Assembly: GCA_944322575.1 (NCBI GenBank)
Contig: CALUPK010000005.1
Location: forward strand, 41,323 to 105,322
DNA: 64,000 nucleotides
Reading direction: 5' to 3'
From: an uncultured Bacteroidales bacterium
Lineage (GTDB): Bacteria > Bacteroidota > Bacteroidia > Bacteroidales > UBA932
Part shown: positions 26,352-35,031 of the stretch, in pieces
Position numbering within the stretch: the stretch's first letter is position 1
How the letters are laid out: each line of letters begins with the position of its first letter
Notes under the pieces: generated by a model
What the model was told of the DNA's origin: nothing
Database searches by the model: none
What the model saw: only the letters and a program-made list of their open reading frames with translations
Position numbers and translations under genes: made by a program

Positions 26352-28196
26352 TTAGAAATTCAGGAACTCCAGGAATTCCTCCTCTGAGCAGCTTCCGACG
26401 GGGCCGGAGAGGGTGCTGCCCTCAGCGTCCACCACCGCGTAGAGCGGCTGCGATGCCGAGGCGAACTGCCTCATCTCTAAGTCGCGGTAGCGGCGGCCTA
26501 AGGTGCGGAACTCCGCGTCCTCCGTCTTGTCGTCCACGTAGAGGTGGGCGATGACGAAGTCATCCGACAGCCTGTCCATGACGGCAGCCGACGAGAGGAC
26601 GGTGGCCTCCATCTGCTTGCACACGCTGCACGTGTGGGACTTGAACACCACGAATACCGGCTTGCCGGTGGCCGCGCTCTCCGCCAGGGCCTCGTCCAGG
26701 TCGGTGTGGTAACCCAGGGTCGAGTAGCCTGAAGCGGCCGCATTGTCACCGGAGGAAGCCTGCGGGCTGCCCTGCGACAGCGTCAGCGTCGAGCCGTCCA
26801 TCGGCGGGATGAGGCCGGAGATGCTCTGCAGCGGGGCGCCGAAGAGTCCGGGGATGAGGTAGAAGGCGAAGGTGATGCAGATGATGGCCGCGATGTGCCT
26901 GCCCCAGCCGATGCCGTCAGTAGGCGAGTCGTGGCTGGTGCGGAACACCCCGAGGAAGTACAGGCCCAGGAGCAGGGCCAGGACAACCCACGAGGCGATG
27001 AAGCCCAGGCGGGTGATGACGCCCCATCCGAAGTACGCGTCGATGTTGTAGAGGAACTTCATCGCGAAGGCCAGCATGATGTATGCGAAGACGACCTTGA
27101 CCATGTTGAGCCAGCCGCCGGACTTCGGGAGCTTCTTCATAACTCCGGGGAAGAAGGAGAGGACTACGAAGGGCAGTGAGAATCCGAGTCCGAAGACGGC
27201 CATGCCGACGATGGGCCTGAGGGCCACCCCGTCGAGGACGGCGGCGGCGAGGATGGAGCCCACGAAGGGACCGGTGCAGGAGAAGGAGACGATGACCATC
27301 GCTAAGGCCACGAAGAAGGCGGCCACGTACCCGCCCTTGTCCGCCTCGCGGTCGGCCTTGTTGGCTAAGCCCGAGGGCAGGGTTATCTCGAACGCGCCGA
27401 GGAACGACACGGCGAAGACGAGGAAGAGGAGGGCGAAGATGAGGTTGGGTATCCAGTGTGTGCCGATGGCGTCGGTGGCCGCGGTGCTCTGGAAGAGGGC
27501 CACGATCAGGCCCAGCAGGGTGTAGATGACCATGATGGAGAGGCCGAAGATGACGCCCTTGAGGACGCCGGCCCTCCTGGTGCTGCCTCCTCCGATGAGG
27601 AAGCCCACGGTCATGGGTATCATGGGGAAGACGCAGGGGGTGATGACCCCGGCGAGTCCGGCGAGGAAGGCTATGAGCAGGAAGCTCCAGAAGCCCTGGC
27701 CGCCGGCCTTGCTGCCCTTGGCGGAGTCAGCGGAGGGAGCCGCGGAGGGGTCCACCTTTATGGACACCTCGCTCTCGTTGAGGGTGCACTCGGCCCCGTT
27801 GCAGGTCTGGTACTCGAGGTATCCGGTCACGGTGAAGGTCTCCTGCGAGGCGGGGACGATGACCTGGCGGAATTGCGCAGTGCCCTCGAAGTACTTGACG
27901 TCGATGCCGAAGCCCTCGTCGAATTTGACGTGGGCCTCCTCCACGTCCTGCAGCCCTCCGGAGAGGGTGAAGGCGGAGCTTTCGTCGGCGGTGAATGAGG
28001 TGGCCATCGGGCCGCCGCTCACCGGCACGGTGCTGTACATGTACCAGCCCGGCTCGAGGCTGACGGTCAGCAGCAGCTCGACGTTCCCGTCGGGCAGGAC
28101 GGAGGCTTTCGAGTCTACTGAGATTACTCCCTGAGCGCTGGCGCACAGGGTTATAAGGCCGGCTAAGACGGCCATGACAGTTCTTTTGAGTCTCAT
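26352..28196 (-). CDS. dsbD: Thiol:disulfide interchange protein DsbD
   Basis: Moves reducing power from cytoplasmic thioredoxin across the inner membrane to periplasmic partners. 614 residues from the ATG at 28194-28196, which starts a signal peptide; a longer frame would run into glyS. Order: an N-terminal immunoglobulin-like alpha domain with the Cys pair in 'YQTCNGAECTLNE', an eight-helix membrane domain with the Cys of 'GVITPCVFPMIPMT' and of 'VSFSCTGPFVGS', and a C-terminal thioredoxin domain with 'SHTCSVCKQME'. All six functional cysteines are present. The gene is very G/C-rich. Divergent from glyS with a paired promoter. Confidence 0.94.
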   Translation of the reverse strand: MRLKRTVMAVLAGLITLCASAQGVISVDSKASVLPDGNVELLLTVSLEPGWYMYSTVPVSGGPMATSFTADESSAFTLSGGLQDVEEAHVKFDEGFGIDVKYFEGTAQFRQVIVPASQETFTVTGYLEYQTCNGAECTLNESEVSIKVDPSAAPSADSAKGSKAGGQGFWSFLLIAFLAGLAGVITPCVFPMIPMTVGFLIGGGSTRRAGVLKGVIFGLSIMVIYTLLGLIVALFQSTAATDAIGTHWIPNLIFALLFLVFAVSFLGAFEITLPSGLANKADREADKGGYVAAFFVALAMVIVSFSCTGPFVGSILAAAVLDGVALRPIVGMAVFGLGFSLPFVVLSFFPGVMKKLPKSGGWLNMVKVVFAYIMLAFAMKFLYNIDAYFGWGVITRLGFIASWVVLALLLGLYFLGVFRTSHDSPTDGIGWGRHIAAIICITFAFYLIPGLFGAPLQSISGLIPPMDGSTLTLSQGSPQASSGDNAAASGYSTLGYHTDLDEALAESAATGKPVFVVFKSHTCSVCKQMEATVLSSAAVMDRLSDDFVIAHLYVDDKTEDAEFRTLGRRYRDLEMRQFASASQPLYAVVDAEGSTLSGPVGSCSEEEFLEFLNF

Positions 28197-28224
28197 ATTT
28201 GTGTTATTGTAGATTTTCTTCGGG

Positions 28225-28252
28225 CAAAAGTATGAAATAATTCTTATTTTTG
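28225..28252. promoter_or_regulatory. Divergent promoters dsbD/glyS
   Basis: CAAAAGTA (28225-28232; minus strand TACTTTTG for dsbD) and TATTTTTG (28245-28252, plus strand, for glyS) are both exact TAnnTTTG matches, 12 nt apart. The plus box would start transcription near 28257, downstream of a possible GTG at 28254, which favours the glyS ATG at 28275. Confidence 0.65.
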
Positions 28253-28274
28253 CGTGATTAATTCCAATAAACAC

Positions 28275-29825
28275 ATGACACAGGAAGAAGTATTCAAACA
28301 ACTTACCGCCCATGCCAAGGAGTATGGCTTTGTTTTCCCTTCAAGTGAGATTTACGACGGACTCAGCGCCGTCTATGATTACGGACAGATGGGCGTTGAG
28401 CTCAAGAACAATATCAAGAAATACTGGTGGGACGCCATGGTGCGCCTCAACGAGAATATAGTCGGTATCGACTCCGCTATCTTCATGCACCCTAAGATCT
28501 GGCAGGCATCGGGCCACGTGGGAGCGTTCAACGACCCTCTCATAGACAATAAGGACTCCAAGAAACGCTACCGTGCGGATGTGCTCATAGAGGACTATCT
28601 GGGCAAGCTGGACGAGAAGATAGAAAAGGAGGTGGAGAAGGGCCGCCGCAAATTCGGCGAGAGCTTCGACGAGGCCCAGTTCCGCGCGACCAATCCCAAT
28701 GTGCTGCGCAACAAGCAGAAAAGGGACGAGGTCCATGCCCGCATGACCGAGGCGCTGAATGCCAACGACCTGCAGGCCCTGCGCGATATCATCATAGACT
28801 GCGGGATAGTCTGCCCGATCTCAGGTACCAAGAACTGGACAGAAGTGCGTCAGTTCAACCTGATGTTCTCCACCCAGCTCGGCAACATCTCCGGAGAGGA
28901 CGGCATTATCTACCTCCGTCCCGAGACAGCCCAGGGCATATTTGTCAACTTCCTGAATGTTCAGAAGACCGGCCGTATGAAGATTCCTTTCGGCATCGCC
29001 CAGATAGGCAAGGCCTTCCGCAATGAGATAGTGGCCCGTCAGTTCATCTTCCGCATGAGGGAGTTCGAGCAGATGGAGATGCAGTTCTTCGTGCGTCCCG
29101 GCTCGGAGCTCGAGTGGTTCGCCAAATGGAAGGAGGCCCGCCTGCAGTGGCACAAGGCCCTCGGCCTGGGCGATGAGAAGTACCGCTTCCACGACCACGA
29201 GAAGCTGGCCCACTACGCCAATGCCGCCACCGATATTGAATTTGAGTTCCCCTTCGGTTTCAAGGAACTCGAAGGCATTCATTCCCGTACTGACTTCGAC
29301 TTAGGCAACCACCAGAAGTTCTCCGGCCGCAAGATACAGTATTTCGATCCCGAGACCGGAGAGAGCTATACTCCTTACGTAGTGGAGACCTCCATCGGTC
29401 TGGACAGAATGTTCTTAGCCGTGCTCTCCGCCGCCTACCGCGAGGAGAAATTAGAGAACGGAGAGGAGAGGGTAGTCCTCCGCATTCCTCCTGTGCTGGC
29501 CCCGGTGAAACTTGCAGTACTGCCTTTGGTCAAGAAGGACGGGCTGCCTGAGATTGCCCGCGATATCATCGATGACCTGAAGTTTGACTTCAACTGCCAG
29601 TATGACGAGAAGGACAGCATCGGCAAGCGCTACCGCCGTCAGGATGCCATCGGCACACCGTTCTGCATCACCGTGGACCATCAGACAAAGGAGGATAACT
29701 GCGTGACCATCCGCGACCGCGATACCATGTCCCAGGAGCGTATACCCGTAGCGGAGGTCGGCAGGATTATCCGCGAGAGGACGGATTTCAGGACAGTCAT
29801 GAAAAAACTGAATAAAATAGGATAA
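28275..29825 (+). CDS. glyS: Glycyl-tRNA synthetase (class II, homodimeric type)
   Basis: Charges tRNA-Gly. 516 residues from the ATG at 28275. An in-frame GTG at 28254 lies before the predicted transcription start and adds seven residues not expected in the family. The opening 'FVFPSSEIYDGLSAVYDYGQMG' is the signature of the archaeal/eukaryotic-like alpha2 GlyRS. Class II motifs are in 'RPETAQGIFVNFLNV', 'GIAQIGKAFRNEI' and 'ETSIGLDRMFLAVL'. The C-terminal anticodon-binding domain is at about 410-516. Codon use is highly biased. Followed by the dihydroorotate-dehydrogenase-like gene. Confidence 0.96.
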   Translation: MTQEEVFKQLTAHAKEYGFVFPSSEIYDGLSAVYDYGQMGVELKNNIKKYWWDAMVRLNENIVGIDSAIFMHPKIWQASGHVGAFNDPLIDNKDSKKRYRADVLIEDYLGKLDEKIEKEVEKGRRKFGESFDEAQFRATNPNVLRNKQKRDEVHARMTEALNANDLQALRDIIIDCGIVCPISGTKNWTEVRQFNLMFSTQLGNISGEDGIIYLRPETAQGIFVNFLNVQKTGRMKIPFGIAQIGKAFRNEIVARQFIFRMREFEQMEMQFFVRPGSELEWFAKWKEARLQWHKALGLGDEKYRFHDHEKLAHYANAATDIEFEFPFGFKELEGIHSRTDFDLGNHQKFSGRKIQYFDPETGESYTPYVVETSIGLDRMFLAVLSAAYREEKLENGEERVVLRIPPVLAPVKLAVLPLVKKDGLPEIARDIIDDLKFDFNCQYDEKDSIGKRYRRQDAIGTPFCITVDHQTKEDNCVTIRDRDTMSQERIPVAEVGRIIRERTDFRTVMKKLNKIG

Positions 29826-29840
29826 ATAAAAACTACAGCC

Positions 29841-30824
29841 ATGGCAACAACAGACGTGAAGTATCTCGGTCTGGACCTCAAGAGTCCCATAGTGGTCAGC
29901 AGCTGCTCGCTGACAGCCGATGTCGACAAAGTTAAGGAAATGGAAAGCTGCGGTGCCGGAGCCGTGGTCATGAAGTCCCTCTTTGAGGAGCAGATCCGCG
30001 GCGAGGTGGAGTTCATGGCTTCCGCCGGACACTCATGGCCGGAGATGGATGACTATCTCCATGCGTACATCCGTTCCAACTCCATAGCCCAGTATACAGA
30101 GAAAGTCCGTGCCCTCAAGCAGGCCGTATCGATACCGGTCATCGCCAGCATCAACTGCTACAGTGCAGGAGAATGGGTGGAATATGCCAGACAGATAGAG
30201 GCTGCCGGAGCCGATGCCCTGGAGATCAACCTCTACGACCTGGCCCTGGATCCCAGGACCTCGCCTGCCTCGATCGAAGACGGATATGTCAACGTGGTCC
30301 GTTCGATAGTCTCGGAGCTCCGCATACCGGTAGCAGTGAAGATAGGTCCGCACTATACCAGCATCGTCAATTTCGTGGACCGCATCGCTACTGCTGGAGC
30401 CAAGGGAGTGGTGATATTCAACCGTTTCTTCACCCCTGACATCGACCTGGAGAAGTTCTGCCTCGTGCCGGCCGCACCCCTTTCCCACGAGGGCGAATAC
30501 GCAGAAATCCTGCGCTGGACCGCCATTCTTGCCTCTGCAGTGAAGAATGTAGATATCGCCACCACAACAGGTGTCCATAGTGCAGAGAGCGCCCTAAAGA
30601 TGATTCTCGCCGGCGCCGATGCCGTTCAGGTATGTTCTGTGATTTACAAGCACGGACCCGCCGTCATAAGGGATTTTAATGGGAAAATAGCCGCTTTCCT
30701 CGAGAAGAACAATGTGGAAAGCCTCTCCCAGATCCGCGGCCGCCTGAGCTACTCCACCATCCCTGATCCCGCGATGTACGAGAGGGTTCAGTTCATGAAG
30801 ACCTTCGGCTCTTTGGCCCTATAG
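29841..30824 (+). CDS. Dihydroorotate dehydrogenase-like protein (PyrD fold, catalytic Cys absent)
   Basis: 327 residues with the TIM-barrel flavoprotein fold of class 1 dihydroorotate dehydrogenases: 'YLGLDLKSPIVVSSC', 'SIPVIASINCYSAGEWVEYARQIEAAGADALEIN', 'VAVKIGPHYTSI', and FMN-phosphate loops 'TTGVHSAES' and 'LAGADAVQVCSVIYKHG'. In true class 1 enzymes the strand after the first of these ends Asn-Leu-Ser-Cys-Pro-Asn, with Cys as catalytic base. Here residues 130-135 are Asn-Leu-Tyr-Asp-Leu-Ala, so the base is missing. Canonical pyrimidine activity is therefore doubtful. The stop codon abuts the 3' end of tRNA-Pro on the other strand. Confidence 0.85.
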   Translation: MATTDVKYLGLDLKSPIVVSSCSLTADVDKVKEMESCGAGAVVMKSLFEEQIRGEVEFMASAGHSWPEMDDYLHAYIRSNSIAQYTEKVRALKQAVSIPVIASINCYSAGEWVEYARQIEAAGADALEINLYDLALDPRTSPASIEDGYVNVVRSIVSELRIPVAVKIGPHYTSIVNFVDRIATAGAKGVVIFNRFFTPDIDLEKFCLVPAAPLSHEGEYAEILRWTAILASAVKNVDIATTTGVHSAESALKMILAGADAVQVCSVIYKHGPAVIRDFNGKIAAFLEKNNVESLSQIRGRLSYSTIPDPAMYERVQFMKTFGSLAL

Positions 30825-30898
30825 TCGGGGTAAAAGGACTCGAACCTTCGACCCCCTGCTCCCAAAGCAGGTGCGCTAGCCAACTGCGCCACACCCCG
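30825..30898 (-). tRNA. tRNA-Pro (anticodon UGG)
   Basis: 74-nt cloverleaf on the minus strand. Acceptor stem CGGGGTG/TACCCCG (one G-T pair), D arm GCGC..GCGC, anticodon stem CCTGC/GCAGG with loop TTTGGGA (anticodon TGG, G37), T stem GAAGG/CCTTT with loop TTCGAGT, discriminator A. CCA is not encoded. The 3' end touches the stop codon of the convergent upstream gene. Confidence 0.96.
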
Positions 30899-30913
30899 AT
30901 TGATTGTGAGGTG

Positions 30914-30921
30914 CAAATATA
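30914..30921 (-). promoter_or_regulatory. tRNA-Pro promoter -7 box (TATATTTG)
   Basis: Exact TAnnTTTG match on the minus strand (seen as CAAATATA on plus), 15 nt upstream of the mature tRNA 5' end. Divergent to the response-regulator promoter 45 bp away. Confidence 0.65.
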
Positions 30922-30965
30922 GGCTTATTTTCGGATAATTTCAGTTTCTTTTCAGAATTACTCCA

Positions 30966-30973
30966 TAAATTTG
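30966..30973 (+). promoter_or_regulatory. Response-regulator operon promoter -7 box (TAAATTTG)
   Basis: Exact TAnnTTTG match 25 nt before the ATG at 30999. A TTTC at 30945-30948 is a weak -33 candidate at 17 nt. It drives the regulator-kinase pair and possibly the PepSY genes. Confidence 0.6.
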
Positions 30974-30998
30974 TATCTCAATCTGAAAAGACATATGT

Positions 30999-31703
30999 AT
31001 GAAACTGCTTATTGTTGAGGATGACTCCTCGCTCAGGGAGCTGATGCAGAGGGCTCTGACGGAGGAGGGTTATGTGGTCGAGACGGCATCTACCTTCGAT
31101 GAGGCGGACGCCAAGGTCTCCGGTTACAGTTATGACTGTATCCTGCTGGATATCATGCTTCCGGGCGGCAGCGGCCTTCAGTTGCTGGATCACATCAAAC
31201 ACATGCAGAAACGGGAGAACGTCATCATCATCTCGGCCAAGGACTCCCTGGACGACAAGGTCTACGGCCTGGAGCACGGGGCTGACGACTACCTGCCCAA
31301 GCCCTTCCACATGGCCGAACTCAAGGCACGCATCCGCAGCGTGCTCCGCAGGGGACGGACCGGCGGCAATCTCACCATCGAGTACGGCAATGTCACCATC
31401 CAGCCCGAGAACGGTTATGTGGAGGTTGCCGGTGCTCAGGTGGAACTACTTAAAAAAGAGTTCGATATACTGCTCTATTTCATGCAGCGGCCCAACCATC
31501 TGGTGGATAAGTCAGTCCTTGCCGAGGCCGTGTGGGGCGACCACGCTGACCAGGCTGACGACTACCATTTCGTCTACGCGCAGATGAAGAACCTGCGCCG
31601 TAAGCTTCAGGCGGCAGGAGCCGACATCGAAATCAAGGCCGTGTACGGCTTCGGATATAAACTTGTGCCCCGGTCAGGAGCGCAGCAGCAGCACGAGTCA
31701 TGA
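30999..31703 (+). CDS. OmpR/PhoB-family response regulator
   Basis: 234 residues. Receiver domain with acidic pocket Glu7-Asp8-Asp9 and phospho-acceptor Asp51 ('YDCILLDIMLPGG'), then conserved Lys of 'LPKPFHMAELKARI'. The C-terminal winged-helix DNA-binding domain covers about residues 130-228, with 'LLKKEFDILLYFMQRPNHLVDKSVLAEAVWG'. Its stop overlaps the kinase start by 4 nt. The operon layout, with PepSY-like secreted proteins downstream, suggests these are its targets, as for other Bacteroidota systems of this type. Signal unknown. Confidence 0.95.
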   Translation: MKLLIVEDDSSLRELMQRALTEEGYVVETASTFDEADAKVSGYSYDCILLDIMLPGGSGLQLLDHIKHMQKRENVIIISAKDSLDDKVYGLEHGADDYLPKPFHMAELKARIRSVLRRGRTGGNLTIEYGNVTIQPENGYVEVAGAQVELLKKEFDILLYFMQRPNHLVDKSVLAEAVWGDHADQADDYHFVYAQMKNLRRKLQAAGADIEIKAVYGFGYKLVPRSGAQQQHES

Positions 31704-32965
31704 AGCTGATGTACCGCATAGCCATGCGCTTAGCGCTGGTGCTCCTCCCTCTGATGGCTGTCTGGGCCGGATTTTTCTATTTCAAAACATTAGACGAGGT
31801 TAATGACGAGACCGACGATGCCTTAGACGAGTTCACCGAGAAGGTCATCGCCCGTATGCTCTCCGGCCGTGAACTTCCCTCCAACGAGGGGGCAAATATC
31901 CTATACGACATCATTCCTATCGGAGCGCAGTTCGCCCATGACCACCCCTCCATCCGCTATTATTTCAACGATGAGTATTTTCCCTCAATCGGTCACGAAC
32001 CGGCCAGAGTCCTTACCACGGTATTCCAGACCGATGACGACCAATATTTTCTGCTGAAAGCCTACACTCCCACCATCGATAAGGAAGAGCTGATGCACGG
32101 CACCCTTGTCTGGGTGATAATCCTGTACTTCACCCTCCTGCTGACGGTCATGACAGTGACTATCCTGGTATTTTACCGCAACATGCGTCCGCTCTACCGC
32201 CTGCTGGACTGGATGGACCGCCTGAAGGTCGGCGGCAAGAATCCTCCGTTAGACAACCCGACCGGCATTACTGAGTTCAAGAGGCTCAACGTGGCCGCGG
32301 AGAAGGCCCTCAACCGCTATGAGGAGGCCTTCGAGGCGCAGAAGGAGTTCATCGGCAACGCCTCGCACGAGCTCCAGACTCCTTTAGCGGTCATGGGTAA
32401 CCGCATCGAGTGGCTGCTGGACAACACGGAGCTGGACGAGAGACAGATAGGCGAGCTGCTGGGTATCCAGCGTACTCTGAGCGGGGTGGTTCGTCTCAAC
32501 AAGACCCTCCTCCTGCTGACTAAGATAGACAACGGCCAGTTCCCCGAAAGCACGGATGTCTTCATCCCTGCCCTCGTGCAGGAGAGCGTGGAGGTTTTCT
32601 CAGAAATCTACGAGGACAAGGAGATAGAGGTCGACTTCCCCCGTCCCGACAGCCTGATGGTGAGGATGAATGAATCCCTGGCCCGGACCCTGACCGGCAA
32701 TCTGCTCAAGAACGCCTTTATATATACTCCCGCACACGGGAGGATCTGCATCAGTATTAAAGGCAGGACTCTGGAGATAGCCAATACCGGAGAAACACCG
32801 CTCGACGCGGACCACATCTTCGACCGGTTCTACAAGAGCGGAGGCCGTGAGGGCTCCCTCGGCTTAGGTCTGGCTATAGTCGGAGCCGTGCAGAGGTACT
32901 ATGATCTGGAGGTGAAATACAGATTTGAGGAAAAAATGCACATTTTTTCTGTAAAATGGAGATAA
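31700..32965 (+). CDS. Sensor histidine kinase
   Basis: 421 residues. Two membrane segments (about 8-28 and 134-158) enclose a periplasmic sensor of about 105 residues with no recognised fold. H-box 'EFIGNASHELQTPLAVM' has phospho-acceptor His223. The N box 'GNLLKNAFIYTP', G1 'IANTG', F box 'IFDRFYKSGG' and G2 'GLGLAIVGAV' are present, so the ATPase domain appears complete. Gln instead of the common Arg/Lys after His-Glu-Leu is usual in Bacteroidota. Overlaps the regulator gene by 4 nt; the first PepSY gene begins 83 nt downstream. Confidence 0.94.
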   Translation: MKLMYRIAMRLALVLLPLMAVWAGFFYFKTLDEVNDETDDALDEFTEKVIARMLSGRELPSNEGANILYDIIPIGAQFAHDHPSIRYYFNDEYFPSIGHEPARVLTTVFQTDDDQYFLLKAYTPTIDKEELMHGTLVWVIILYFTLLLTVMTVTILVFYRNMRPLYRLLDWMDRLKVGGKNPPLDNPTGITEFKRLNVAAEKALNRYEEAFEAQKEFIGNASHELQTPLAVMGNRIEWLLDNTELDERQIGELLGIQRTLSGVVRLNKTLLLLTKIDNGQFPESTDVFIPALVQESVEVFSEIYEDKEIEVDFPRPDSLMVRMNESLARTLTGNLLKNAFIYTPAHGRICISIKGRTLEIANTGETPLDADHIFDRFYKSGGREGSLGLGLAIVGAVQRYYDLEVKYRFEEKMHIFSVKWR

Positions 32966-33048
32966 TTTTAAATTCATTTCAGAATCTGGGGTAATCTTTG
33001 CACCGTAAAACAAAAGAAGCAGTATTAATTTTAAAAAAAGTAAAGAAT

Positions 33049-33489
33049 ATGAAAAAGATTATGATCCTTGCAGCCGCCATGCTGCTCCTCTCCGTGACCT
33101 CAGCCCGTGCCGACCACGACCGCCCGATTCAGTTCAACCAGCTTCCCGTTGCAGCTCAGGAGTTTGTAAACACCTATTTCTCAGACCAGAAAGTATCCTT
33201 TGCCAAGGAGGAGCGCGACTTCATGGAAGTGCGTTACGAGGTGATGTTCACCAATTCCATCAAGATCGAGTTCTACAAGGACGGCCAGTGGAAGGAGGTA
33301 AACTGCAAGTATTCAGTGATTCCCGCAGGTATAGTGCCCGAGCAGATCATGACGTATGTCAACAGCAATTTCCCAGGAGTGCAGGTACATTCCATCGACC
33401 GTGACCGCCGGGACATCGAGGTAGAGCTCACAAACGGTCTGGAGCTGACCTTCGACCTCTACTACAACCTCATCGACATGGATGACTAA
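33049..33489 (+). CDS. Secreted PepSY-like protein
   Basis: 146 residues from the ATG at 33049. Signal peptide 'MKKIMILAAAMLLLSVTSARA' cut before Asp-His-Asp (an upstream in-frame TTG is not needed). The mature part contains two beta-alpha-beta PepSY-like halves: 'QLPVAAQEFVNTYFSDQKVSFAKEE' with 'YEVMFTNSIKIEFYKDGQWKEV', and 'IMTYVNSNFPGVQVHSIDRD' with 'IEVELTNGLELTFD'. The second half mirrors the first. The family (PF11396-like) is exported, and members often sit beside two-component systems; molecular role is not known. Followed by a strong terminator at 33524-33559. Confidence 0.88.
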   Translation: MKKIMILAAAMLLLSVTSARADHDRPIQFNQLPVAAQEFVNTYFSDQKVSFAKEERDFMEVRYEVMFTNSIKIEFYKDGQWKEVNCKYSVIPAGIVPEQIMTYVNSNFPGVQVHSIDRDRRDIEVELTNGLELTFDLYYNLIDMDD

Positions 33490-33523
33490 CCGCATGTGAC
33501 AGACCATATAGAATAACTCGAGG

Positions 33524-33559
33524 ACGGGCCCTGGCGCGGATGCACACAGGGCCCGTTTT
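33524..33559 (+). terminator. Rho-independent terminator after secreted PepSY gene
   Basis: A perfect 10-bp stem ACGGGCCCTG/CAGGGCCCGT with a 13-nt loop, followed by TTTT. It ends the regulator-kinase-PepSY transcript 35 nt past the stop. Confidence 0.92.
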
Positions 33560-33631
33560 CCTAAAAACTGTCACAAAGTCCCCGTCATGTCATTAAATCC
33601 AGAATTTTTCAATTTTTAAACAGTCACTTTT

Positions 33632-34939
33632 ATGAAGACGAATTTGAAACTTATTGTATCAGGGTGCATTTTGTCCCTTATGCTTCTGGCAGCCTCCTGC
33701 AATAAGCAGAGGCCGGAGAACCTCCAGAACATTGAAGCCACACCGGAGCTTCAGGCTGCGCTGTTCGACCTTTATCCCGAGGCGCAGGATGTAAAGTGGT
33801 CGATGAAAAACGGTTACTATGTAGCAGACTTCAAGGCTCCCGCCGGCGAGACTCCGGCAGTCCGCTCAGATAACGGCCAGATAGTCAATTATTCCGCATG
33901 GTTCGACTCTCACTATCAGTGGCAGATGACGGAGACCGACCTGCCTCAGGGCATGGTGCCCGATGCAGTCTGGGCCGCCTTTGACGCCACAGAGTACGCT
34001 GACTGGCGGATTGACGACATCGATATGCTGCGCAGGGACGGGGTCGAGACCATCTACATCATCGAAGTTGAGGGTACCAAAGAAGGAGTATATCAGGAAG
34101 TCGACCTCTACTTCTCCGAGGACGGAGTGCTGGTCAAGACCGTCATCGACGCCGAGGAGGACTACGACTACAACGATTTTATTCCTGACACCCCTTCAGG
34201 CAGCATTCAGGAGTACATTGCAACCCATTATCCCGATGCCAGGATAGTCGAGATAGACATAGAGCACGGCATGACAGAGGTGGAGATCATAGACGGCCGC
34301 GTGTGCCGCGAGCTCTTCTTCGACTCCTCCCAGAACTGGATGCTGACCCGCACCGAGCTTCGCCACAGTCAGGTGCCCGAGGATATTCTGGGCTACCTCA
34401 GAAGCTCCGAGTACGGCAGCTACCGTATGGACGACGTGGACTTCTACCAGACACCCGAAGGCGAGTTCTACCGCTTCGAACTGGAATACAGGGATGACGA
34501 CATCGAGGTAGATGTCTACGCAGACGGCACCGTCACCCTTGTCACCGGTAACGGAGACAATCCCGGAGGCGGGGACAACAGCGGCGGCATGGTAGGCGGC
34601 AGCATCGAGGAGTTCATCGCAGACAGATACCCCGGGGCCCGTATCCTCGAGCAGGACTGGGACGACGGCTATTTACAAGTGGAGATCTGGCACGACAACA
34701 AGGAAAAAGACATCTACTTTAACGGAGCCGGAGAATGGGTCCGCTCACAGTGGGATGTCCGCATCAGCGAACTGCCCGAGGCAGTGACCGACACCTTGTC
34801 AAAGGAGTATCCGGATTACCGTATAGATGACGCCGAGTACATCCAGACCCCCGAAAGCGAGTACTACCTCATCGAACTGGAAGGCCGCGGCGACCGCGAG
34901 ATGAACGTACGCATCACCTCCGACGGAACGATTCTCTAA
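33632..34939 (+). CDS. Multi-repeat PepSY-like lipoprotein
   Basis: 435 residues. Lipoprotein signal with lipobox Leu-Ala-Ala-Ser-Cys (Cys at about 23). The mature protein has three repeats of about 120-135 residues, each made of two PepSY-like halves: a first half like 'SIQEYIATHYPDARIVEIDIEHG' or 'SIEEFIADRYPGARILEQDWDDG' and a second half containing 'YRMDDVDFYQTPEGEFYRFELEYR' or 'YRIDDAEYIQTPESEYYLIELEGR'. A Gly/Asn/Asp-rich linker near residue 310 separates repeats two and three. The surface is strongly acidic. It follows a terminator, so it may be expressed separately from the kinase genes although it is related to the PepSY protein just upstream. Confidence 0.88.
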   Translation: MKTNLKLIVSGCILSLMLLAASCNKQRPENLQNIEATPELQAALFDLYPEAQDVKWSMKNGYYVADFKAPAGETPAVRSDNGQIVNYSAWFDSHYQWQMTETDLPQGMVPDAVWAAFDATEYADWRIDDIDMLRRDGVETIYIIEVEGTKEGVYQEVDLYFSEDGVLVKTVIDAEEDYDYNDFIPDTPSGSIQEYIATHYPDARIVEIDIEHGMTEVEIIDGRVCRELFFDSSQNWMLTRTELRHSQVPEDILGYLRSSEYGSYRMDDVDFYQTPEGEFYRFELEYRDDDIEVDVYADGTVTLVTGNGDNPGGGDNSGGMVGGSIEEFIADRYPGARILEQDWDDGYLQVEIWHDNKEKDIYFNGAGEWVRSQWDVRISELPEAVTDTLSKEYPDYRIDDAEYIQTPESEYYLIELEGRGDREMNVRITSDGTIL

Positions 34940-34962
34940 TCAAACCTCTCATAGAATAACAG

Positions 34963-35006
34963 AAATTCCCGGACAAGCTCCTAAGGCTGTCCGGGAATTT
35001 TATTTT
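34963..35006. terminator. Bidirectional terminator between PepSY lipoprotein and floA
   Basis: A perfect 13-bp stem AAATTCCCGGACA/TGTCCGGGAATTT with a 12-nt loop. It is followed on plus by TATTTT and on minus by a T-containing tail, and it serves both convergent transcripts. Confidence 0.93.
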
Positions 35007-35031
35007 GCGTGGTATCTCCTGCGTACGTAAT

